Assembly: GCA_945913255.1 (NCBI GenBank)
Contig: CAMEDC010000029.1
Coordinates: 1 to 42,127 of the forward strand
Length of the DNA stretch: 42,127 bases
Source of the DNA: an uncultured Lachnospiraceae bacterium
GTDB lineage: Bacteria; Bacillota; Clostridia; Lachnospirales; Lachnospiraceae
Direction: 5' to 3'
The position numbers and the translations under genes were made by a program. Of this stretch, positions 36,342 through 42,127 are shown piece by piece (position 1 is the stretch's first letter; each line of letters opens with the position of its first letter). Under the pieces are notes generated by a model. The model was given only the letters and a program-made list of their open reading frames with translations, did not search any database and was not told the origin of the DNA.

Positions 36342-37232
36342 ATGGCAGCAAGAGGATTGGGAAAGGGACTTGACTCTTTGATTCCAAATGCAGTAGGGGA
36401 AGCAAAAGGAAAGAGAGAGCCTGTAAAAGAAACGAAAGAAGAAAAAGGTGGAAAAGAGACCGTTGTAAAGATTACGATGGTTGAACCAAACAGAAAGCAG
36501 CCTCGTAAGAATTTTGATGAAGATGCTTTACAGGAACTTTCGGATTCTATCAAACAATTCGGGTTGATTCAGCCGATTCTTGTCCAGGATAGAAAAGACC
36601 ATTATGAGATTATTGCCGGTGAAAGAAGATGGCGTGCTGCAAAGATGGCTGGATTGAAAGAGGTTCCTGTAATCATTCGCGATTATACAGAACAGGAAAT
36701 CATGGAAATTTCCTTAATAGAAAATATCCAGCGTGAGGATTTGAATCCGATTGAAGAGGCACAGGCATATAAGCGTTTGCTGGAAGAGTTTCACTTAAAA
36801 CAGGATGAGGTTGCTGAGAGGGTATCCAAGAGCCGTGCTGCTGTAACAAATTCAATTCGTCTGTTGAAATTGAGTGATGAAGTACAGCAGATGGTAATTG
36901 ATGATATGATTAGTACCGGACATGCCCGTGCACTTCTTGCGGTGGAAAACCAGGATGAACAGTATACACTTGCACAGAGAATATTTGATGAAAAACTCAG
37001 CGTGCGTGATGTAGAAAAGCTTGTAAAAAATTTGAATAAACCTGCAAAACCGAAAAAAACGGATGATAAGACCATGCAGGCAATTTATCAGGAAATTGAA
37101 GACAAGCTGAAACAGAAACTCAGCACCAAGGTTACAGTAACATCTAAGGGTGAAGGTGCAGGCAAGATTGAGATTGAATTTTACAATCATGAGGATCTTG
37201 ACAGGTTGCTTGAAATGATAGGAAACAAATAA
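36342..37232 (+). CDS. parB: Chromosome partitioning protein ParB (Spo0J)
   Basis: A 296-residue CTP-dependent DNA clamp that loads at parS. The N-terminal ARGLGKGLDSLIP segment interacts with ParA in this family. The CTP-binding motifs GERRWRAAKMAGL and ENIQREDLNP are intact. The helix-turn-helix is QDEVAERVSKSRAAVTNSIR and the C-terminal dimerisation part ends HEDLDRLLEMIGNK. A weak GAAAGG precedes the ATG. Confidence 0.97.
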   Translation: MAARGLGKGLDSLIPNAVGEAKGKREPVKETKEEKGGKETVVKITMVEPNRKQPRKNFDEDALQELSDSIKQFGLIQPILVQDRKDHYEIIAGERRWRAAKMAGLKEVPVIIRDYTEQEIMEISLIENIQREDLNPIEEAQAYKRLLEEFHLKQDEVAERVSKSRAAVTNSIRLLKLSDEVQQMVIDDMISTGHARALLAVENQDEQYTLAQRIFDEKLSVRDVEKLVKNLNKPAKPKKTDDKTMQAIYQEIEDKLKQKLSTKVTVTSKGEGAGKIEIEFYNHEDLDRLLEMIGNK

Positions 37233-37249
37233 AATACAAAGGGAGAAAT

Positions 37250-37774
37250 ATGAGTAATACAAGTACTTTTTTAAATCAGATTGGTCTGGGAGGATTTGAC
37301 CTGGGCTATTTATTTGTCGGAATGATTGTTTTATCAGTTGTTGTTCTGATATTGATTATCCTGTTGATTGTACAAATAAATAAGACGGGGAAATTAAAAA
37401 AACGACTGGATAAATTTGTTCTGGGTAAAGATGGGGTAAGCCTGGAGCAGGATATTATCGGGTTGTTTGAGGATAATAAGTTTTTAAAGAACAGTACCGA
37501 AAAAAACAAGAAAGACATAAGAACTCTTTACAGAAAAATGGAAAATACCTACCAGAAAATGGGTCTTGTAAAATATGATGCCTTTAATCAAATGGGAGGT
37601 CAACTGAGTTTCAGTCTTGCACTTTTGGATGAAAATAACAATGGATTTATTATGAATTCTGTTCACAGTACGGAGGGCTGTTATACCTATACAAAGGAAA
37701 TCAAAAATGGGGAATCTTCTATTTCTTTGGGTTCAGAAGAAGCGGAAGCATTAGCAATTGCTATGGGAGAATAA
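37250..37774 (+). CDS. DUF4446 membrane protein
   Basis: One transmembrane helix (about 18-42, LFVGMIVLSVVVLILIILLI) is followed by a basic coiled-coil segment and the DUF4446 domain (MGLVKYDAFNQMGGQLSFSL and LALLDENNNGF). From memory this family is regularly found next to parB in Firmicutes, but no function is established to my knowledge. The 174 residues are the usual size. AGGGAG precedes the ATG. It may link the partition complex to the membrane, which is speculation. Confidence 0.85.
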   Translation: MSNTSTFLNQIGLGGFDLGYLFVGMIVLSVVVLILIILLIVQINKTGKLKKRLDKFVLGKDGVSLEQDIIGLFEDNKFLKNSTEKNKKDIRTLYRKMENTYQKMGLVKYDAFNQMGGQLSFSLALLDENNNGFIMNSVHSTEGCYTYTKEIKNGESSISLGSEEAEALAIAMGE

Positions 37775-37794
37775 ATTAAAGAAGTGGTGATTTT

Positions 37795-38844
37795 ATGATA
37801 CTGAAAAAGATTGATGAATTGAAGGGGAATGAAATTCTGGCCAGAAATATTATGACTTGGGATTATCAGATTATTTTGCCGGAAGGTGCTCATATCCGAA
37901 GGGAATATATTGAAAAGTTAAAAGAACTTGATATTAAGGAAGTGTACATCAAGGAAGAAGCAAAATCCAGCGAGATTGTAATCTTAAAGTCAGAGATAGA
38001 AGAATCGATAAGAGAAACTGTCAAAGATATATTGGAGCGTCATACTTATCAGAATAATGAGGATTTGGTAAATTTAAGTGAAGCCGCAGACAATATTATT
38101 TCTACTATTCTGGAAGAAGATAAAGTAGTAGAAAAAGTATTCGATATCAAAGAGAGAAGTGCGGATATCTATGAACATTCCATCAGTATTTGTTCCCTTG
38201 CTATTCTGACTGCACTGAAGCTGAATGTAGATATCAGCAAAATTCATGATATTGGAGTGGGGTGTTTACTTCACGACATTGGATTAAGGTATATGACTAT
38301 CAATTACAATAATCAGGATATTGAAAGTCTGAGTAAGCAGGAATTGATAGAATATAAAAAGCATCCTATTTATGGGTATTCTTCTTTAAAAGATGAAAAA
38401 TGGATATCTGATTTAAGCAAGGCAATTATTCTTTACCATCATGAAAGACTTGATGGTTCAGGATTTCCTTTACGAACAAGGGATATTCCTTATGAATGCA
38501 GAATTATCAATGTCTGTGATGTATTTGATGAGATGATCTGCGGGATAGGATGTAAGAGAGTCAGGGTTTATGAGGCAGTTGAATATTTGAAATCATTTAA
38601 AAATTCTCAGTTTGATGGGAAGATAGTGGATACTTTTCTCGGTTTTACAGCAGTTTATCCGGCCGGAAGTCATGTGCTGACAAATGAGGGAGAACTGGCG
38701 GTAGTTCTGTCTCAGAATAAAAATTTTCAGGACAGACCCGTAATTCAAATCATAAAAGATAAAAACGGAAATCCCGTTCAAACGGAAATCATTAAGGACC
38801 TGGTAAAGGTACATAATGTATTTATAGAAAAAGCAATCGATTAA
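37795..38844 (+). CDS. HD-GYP-related phosphohydrolase
   Basis: The first 60 residues form a small N-terminal domain seen in many Firmicute HD-GYP proteins (PEGAHIRREYIEKLKELDI). The HD-GYP-like domain at about 110-310 has EHSISICSLAILT, LLHDIGLRYM and YHHERLDGSGFPLR. Two family features differ: GYP is GFP, and the usual Lys after HDIG is Leu. The HD metal ligands are present, so it may still bind metal. Standard members hydrolyse cyclic di-GMP. The gene lies 20 bases after DUF4446 and 20 bases before serS, in the same run of genes. Confidence 0.85.
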   Translation: MILKKIDELKGNEILARNIMTWDYQIILPEGAHIRREYIEKLKELDIKEVYIKEEAKSSEIVILKSEIEESIRETVKDILERHTYQNNEDLVNLSEAADNIISTILEEDKVVEKVFDIKERSADIYEHSISICSLAILTALKLNVDISKIHDIGVGCLLHDIGLRYMTINYNNQDIESLSKQELIEYKKHPIYGYSSLKDEKWISDLSKAIILYHHERLDGSGFPLRTRDIPYECRIINVCDVFDEMICGIGCKRVRVYEAVEYLKSFKNSQFDGKIVDTFLGFTAVYPAGSHVLTNEGELAVVLSQNKNFQDRPVIQIIKDKNGNPVQTEIIKDLVKVHNVFIEKAID

Positions 38845-38864
38845 ATCGATAAGAGGAGGATATT

Positions 38865-40154
38865 ATGATTGACATTAAGTTTTTGAGAGAGAATCCGGAT
38901 ATTGTAAAGGAGAATATCAGAAAGAAGTTTCAGGATGAAAAGCTTCCCCTGGTAGATGAAGTGATTGAACTGGATGCTCAGAACAGAAAGGCAAAACAGG
39001 AAGGTGATGATCTTCGTGCGGCAAGAAACAGGATTTCCAAAGAAATCGGTGCATTGATGGCGCAGGGGAAAAAGGAAGAAGCAGAAGGTAAAAAAGCCGA
39101 GGTGGCTGCCGGTGCAAAAAGGCTGGCAGAACTGGAAGTCCTGGAGGGTGAATTACAGGAAAAAATTACTAAAATCATGATGGTAATTCCCAATATTATT
39201 GATCCTTCCGTACCAATCGGCAAAGATGACAGCCAGAATGTGGAGATTCAGAAATATGGTGAGCCTGTAGTTCCCGATTTTGAAGTTCCCTACCATGCAG
39301 ATATTCTGGAGAGCATCAGCGGTCTGGACAAGGATGCTGCCGGGCGCACCAGTGGAAATGGCTTTTATTATCTCATGGGAGATGCAGCGAGAATTCATTC
39401 TGCTATGATCAGCTATGCAAGAGATTTTATGATTGACAAGGGATTTACTTATTGTATTCCTCCTTTCATGATCAGAAGCAGTGTGGTAAATGGTGTTATG
39501 AGCTTTGCAGAGATGGAAGCGATGATGTATAAGATTGAAGGTGAAGACCTTTATCTGATTGGTACTTCGGAGCATTCCATGATTGGTAAATTTAAAGGTG
39601 AGATGGTTCCTGAGGAGAGTCTTCCTATTACGATGACATCTTATTCTCCCTGCTTCAGAAAAGAGGTAGGTTCTCACGGTATTGAGGAGAGAGGTGTATA
39701 CCGGGTACACCAGTTTGAGAAGCAGGAAATGGTTGTCCTTTGTAAGCCTGAGGATTCTATGGATTGGTATAATAAGATGTGGTCTTATACTGTTGAATTC
39801 TTCCGCAGTCTTGATATTCCGGTTCGTACTTTGGAATGCTGTAGCGGTGATCTTGCAGACTTGAAAGTAAAATCCTGTGATGTAGAAGCATGGAGTCCCA
39901 GACAGAAGAAATATTTTGAGGTAGGTTCCTGTTCAACTCTGGGAGATGCACAGGCAAGGCGCCTTGGTATCCGTACAAAGGGAGAAAATGGTACTTACTT
40001 TGTGCATACTTTAAATAATACAGTACTTGCAACACCCAGAGGATTAATTGCCTTCCTGGAAAACAATGTAAATGAGGATGGAACAATCAATATTCCTGAA
40101 GCACTTCGTCCTTATATGGGAGGCAAGGATAAGATTTATCCTACCAGAAAATAA
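38865..40154 (+). CDS. serS: Seryl-tRNA synthetase
   Basis: A class II synthetase of 429 residues. The N-terminal coiled-coil arm (about 30-100, charged, rich in Lys, Glu and Ala) binds the long variable arm of tRNA-Ser. Motif 2 reads FRKEVGSHGIEERGVYRVHQ; motif 3 is near NTVLATPRGLIAFLENN. AGAGGAGG precedes the ATG. No T-box leader fits in the 20-base gap upstream, so it depends on the upstream transcript. Confidence 0.97.
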   Translation: MIDIKFLRENPDIVKENIRKKFQDEKLPLVDEVIELDAQNRKAKQEGDDLRAARNRISKEIGALMAQGKKEEAEGKKAEVAAGAKRLAELEVLEGELQEKITKIMMVIPNIIDPSVPIGKDDSQNVEIQKYGEPVVPDFEVPYHADILESISGLDKDAAGRTSGNGFYYLMGDAARIHSAMISYARDFMIDKGFTYCIPPFMIRSSVVNGVMSFAEMEAMMYKIEGEDLYLIGTSEHSMIGKFKGEMVPEESLPITMTSYSPCFRKEVGSHGIEERGVYRVHQFEKQEMVVLCKPEDSMDWYNKMWSYTVEFFRSLDIPVRTLECCSGDLADLKVKSCDVEAWSPRQKKYFEVGSCSTLGDAQARRLGIRTKGENGTYFVHTLNNTVLATPRGLIAFLENNVNEDGTINIPEALRPYMGGKDKIYPTRK

Positions 40155-40167
40155 GCAGGAGAGGTAA

Positions 40168-40884
40168 ATGAGGAAAAAAGATAAGGCGGTTAATTTAGTT
40201 TTTTACATTTTCGCAGTCATTGGTATTATTTTTGTGATTGCGGGCATTGTAAGTCTGGTAAAGAGCGTACAGTTTAAAAAAACAGCCGTTAACGTGGATG
40301 CAGTCATTTCCGATATCGAAGCATACAGAGATTCAGATGGTGATATGAACCATAGAGTCTTTATCAATTACAGCTACAATGGTAAGCAGTATGAAGGTAT
40401 CAGCTTGGGAGAATACAGCAGTAGTATGTATGAAGGAAAAGAGATTGCTATCCTGCTTGACCCGAAAAATCCTGTGAAAGTCGCCACCAATTCCGGAATT
40501 ATTTTCATGTGTGCCATGTTCATTGGAATGGGTTCAATTTTTACTCTGGTGGGTATCATTCCGTTGATTGTAATGGCCAGAAAAAAGGTGCAGAAAAAAA
40601 AGTTGCTTGAAAACGGCCAATACATTTATGCAGTTGTGAAAAGCATTCAGCTGAATACCGGATATTCGGTAAACGGACGCCATCCCTATGTGATTTACTG
40701 CACATATAAAGATGAATATAAAGACATTATCTATCGCTTTAAGAGTGAAAATATCTGGACAAATCCGGAATATGTTATTCAACCCGGTTCAGAGATTCGT
40801 GTTTATGTGAACGGAACAGATTACAGCAGATACCATGTAGATACGGATCGTATCCTGGATGGAAGAATCATGGACTATACATAG
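40168..40884 (+). CDS. DUF3592 membrane protein
   Basis: Two transmembrane helices (about 9-31, FYIFAVIGIIFVIAGIV, and about 110-135, FIGMGSIFTLVGIIPLIVMA) enclose an exported DUF3592-like domain with VFINYSYNGKQYEGISLGEY and EIAILLDPKNPVKVA. A similar beta-rich domain follows the second helix on the cytoplasmic side. The 238 residues have no catalytic signature. GGAGAGG precedes the ATG. Function unknown. Confidence 0.8.
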   Translation: MRKKDKAVNLVFYIFAVIGIIFVIAGIVSLVKSVQFKKTAVNVDAVISDIEAYRDSDGDMNHRVFINYSYNGKQYEGISLGEYSSSMYEGKEIAILLDPKNPVKVATNSGIIFMCAMFIGMGSIFTLVGIIPLIVMARKKVQKKKLLENGQYIYAVVKSIQLNTGYSVNGRHPYVIYCTYKDEYKDIIYRFKSENIWTNPEYVIQPGSEIRVYVNGTDYSRYHVDTDRILDGRIMDYT

Positions 40885-40945
40885 TACATTTATGAACTAT
40901 GCAGTTAATTGAAAAATGCAATGCAGCGGAAAGAAGGTGAAATTC

Positions 40946-41839
40946 TTGCATAAATATATGAGAGCGATTGGTTTTAGTAACCTGGAAAATCGAAGGAAGC
41001 TTCAGAGTCTTTTGACAGAAGTAGTTATGAATTCGGACAGACGCAGTATTACAGCAAATCAGGACAAAGTGATTCTTGGTGAATTCTGCAAGGATTTCGC
41101 CCCCGGTCTTGGAATCGCTGTCTGCGGTGAATTTGAAGAAGATGAGAAGTTTACTTATGATTACTATTATCCTTATCTGGAAGGAAAGGGTATCACTTCT
41201 TATGAAGATGTATCTGTGGAACGGCACGCAGAAAAGGATTCTTATGCCGGAGTTTGTGATGATATAAAAGTAGGTATTTCTCTCATATTTTATCTGAAAA
41301 ATCGGATTCCCTATATTAAGGCACAGACTACGGGAAAACTGCCTGTCCGCGGTACAACGCTTACTTTGTCAGCTTTATCCGTCAGCGGAAAAATCATGCT
41401 TCCGATTCAAAAGGATGAAGAGCAGCTGCAGAGAGTGAAGCAGGCTTCTGCGACAAGAAACAATCTGATGGCAGCTGCCCGTAAGGGTGATGAAGAAGCA
41501 ATTGAGACATTGACACTCGAAGATATGGATATGTACACTACCATTTCCAAAAAGATTCAAAAGGAAGACATATTCAGTCTTGTAGATACTTATTTTATGC
41601 CATATGGGGTTGAATGTGATCAGTACTCCGTACTTGGAGAGATACTGGATATCAAGCTCACTACGAACCAGATGACGGGAGAACAGATTTATATTTTGAC
41701 AATTTGTTCAAATGAATTGACATTTGATGTTTGTATCAATATAATAGATTTGTTTGGTGAACCTCAGGTGGGCAGAAGATTCAAGGGAATCATCTGGCTG
41801 CAGGGACATATCAATTTCCCGGAGGAAGCCGATTTATAA
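40946..41839 (+). CDS. DUF3881 family protein
   Basis: A soluble protein of about 297 residues that I recognise as DUF3881, found from memory mainly in Lachnospiraceae, often near serS. Characteristic parts are MRAIGFSNLENRRKLQSLL, the VVMNSDRRSI segment and EFCKDFAPGLGIAVCGEF. I place the start at a TTG at 40946 (MHKYMRAIGFSN) with AAGGTG six bases upstream; an ATG four codons later and one at 40916 are alternatives. No known function and no catalytic motif visible. Confidence 0.82.
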   Translation: MHKYMRAIGFSNLENRRKLQSLLTEVVMNSDRRSITANQDKVILGEFCKDFAPGLGIAVCGEFEEDEKFTYDYYYPYLEGKGITSYEDVSVERHAEKDSYAGVCDDIKVGISLIFYLKNRIPYIKAQTTGKLPVRGTTLTLSALSVSGKIMLPIQKDEEQLQRVKQASATRNNLMAAARKGDEEAIETLTLEDMDMYTTISKKIQKEDIFSLVDTYFMPYGVECDQYSVLGEILDIKLTTNQMTGEQIYILTICSNELTFDVCINIIDLFGEPQVGRRFKGIIWLQGHINFPEEADL

Positions 41840-41846
41840 ACAGATT

Positions 41847-41907
41847 GTTCCCATAGTTAAATGGATATAACAAGCGCCTCCTAAGGTTCAACCATGGTTG
41901 GACCCGT
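41847..41907 (+). repeat. tRNA-Arg(CCU)-like 5' half joined to a palindrome, copy 1
   Basis: GTTCCCA (acceptor strand), a D-arm with stem GTTA/TAAC and a GG in its loop, stem strand AGCGC and anticodon loop CTCCTAA are exactly as in tRNA-Arg(CCU). The next bases, GGTTC, cannot pair with AGCGC, and no T-arm or GGGAAC acceptor partner follows. Instead the sequence enters the palindrome CAACCATGGTTG (41889-41900). It is not an intact tRNA gene. The bases 41950-41954 (GGCGC) could pair with 41874-41878. Confidence 0.65.
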
Positions 41908-41987
41908 TGGAAAGAAAAAGGGATAAACTTGGAGTTCGATTCCAGCAATGGCGCCTGTGATGTCAGAATAAGAAATAGAGGTAATTC

Positions 41988-42059
41988 ATCACGAGAGTGA
42001 TTGGATTCATAAATATGGTTGCCGATACCAAAGAGGCTGAAAAGCCCGAAAATACGGCA
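41988..42059 (+). ncRNA. Possible structured RNA segment with GNRA-capped hairpins
   Basis: ATCAC-GAGA-GTGAT (41988-42001) and GGCT-GAAA-AGCC (42035-42046) are hairpins with GNRA tetraloops. The second is nested inside TGCCG (42020-42024) pairing with CGGCA (42055-42059). Stems capped by GNRA loops are typical of structured RNA. No coding potential is seen. Whether this is an independent RNA or part of the repeat unit is open. Confidence 0.35.
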
Positions 42060-42062
42060 TTC

Positions 42063-42127
42063 GTTCTCATAGTTAAATGGATATAACAAGCGCCTCCTAA
42101 GGTTTAACCATGGTTAACCCCGAGGTA
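42063..42127 (+). repeat. tRNA-Arg(CCU)-like 5' half joined to a palindrome, copy 2
   Basis: GTTCTCA, D-arm, AGCGC and CTCCTAA repeat copy 1 almost exactly, 216 bp later, and again continue into GG and the palindrome TTAACCATGGTTAA. Compared with copy 1, the palindrome changes a C-G pair to T-A, keeping the pairing. The window ends soon after, so a tRNA 3' half beyond the edge cannot be excluded. Confidence 0.6.

Noticed and set aside
41847..41960. Intact tRNA-Arg gene, or tRNA with a group I intron
   Set aside because: The 3' anticodon strand, a regular T-arm and the acceptor partner are missing, and no group I intron core motifs are visible in the interval. GGAGTTCGATTCC at 41931-41943 resembles a T-loop but does not fold with proper pairing in this register.
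41811..42089. Minus-strand 92-codon frame over the tRNA-like repeats
   Set aside because: It reads through both tRNA-like copies and the palindromes and lacks a ribosome binding site; the structure explains the sequence better.

Overview
The window is a chromosomal segment around the replication origin of a low-GC Firmicute, most likely a member of the Lachnospiraceae (Clostridia). The evidence is the gene order gyrA-gyrB-recF-S4 protein-dnaN-dnaA / rpmH-rnpA-yidD-yidC-khpB-mnmE-mnmG-rsmG-parA-parB, the DUF4446/HD/serS/DUF3592/DUF3881 tail, Gram-positive style ribosome binding sites, and perfect parS sites. The assignment rests on recognised protein families and synteny, not on a search.

Layout. 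Positions 1-695 hold the end of what looks like an integrative element: a cut-off DUF6075-type gene and two tandem terminators lying directly against the 3' end of rlmD (rumA), a known integration target of conjugative elements. Positions 696-6332 (minus strand) carry rlmD, yhaM, a membrane-anchored HtrA-like PDZ protein that has lost its catalytic triad, an MFS transporter and a DUF3783 protein. Positions 6483-11014 (plus) carry mutS2 and an OmpR-type two-component pair; a conserved protein of unknown function converges on the pair. Positions 11775-11985 hold a dense array of palindromes with a repeated Y-shaped architecture. Positions 12093-14924 (plus) are an amino-sugar unit (RpiR regulator, nagB, nagA), followed on the other strand by the decayed remains of a second RpiR regulator fused to a BadF-type sugar kinase, and then by an intact CPA2 antiporter.

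The origin region spans 17142-26618. gyrA, gyrB, recF, the S4 protein, dnaN and dnaA run leftwards from an AT-rich DnaA-box cluster at 26068-26309, with a second small box cluster between dnaA and dnaN. rpmH and the genes beyond it run rightwards, so genes nearest the origin on both arms are co-directional with replication. The right arm covers RNA processing and membrane insertion (rnpA, yidD, yidC, khpB), tRNA modification (mnmE, mnmG), 16S methylation (rsmG), a DegS/DegU-like cytoplasmic two-component pair with a LexA-like palindrome in its leader, a parS cluster with parA-parB, then DUF4446, an HD-GYP variant, serS, DUF3592 and DUF3881.

The right edge (41847-42127) is the least explained part. 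Two copies, 216 bp apart, of a perfect 5' half of tRNA-Arg(CCU) break off after the anticodon loop and continue into the same palindrome, which shows a compensatory base-pair change between copies. No 3' half of the tRNA is visible. The segment between them carries two GNRA-capped hairpins. This and the palindrome array at 11.8-12.0 kb are the best candidates for something undescribed.
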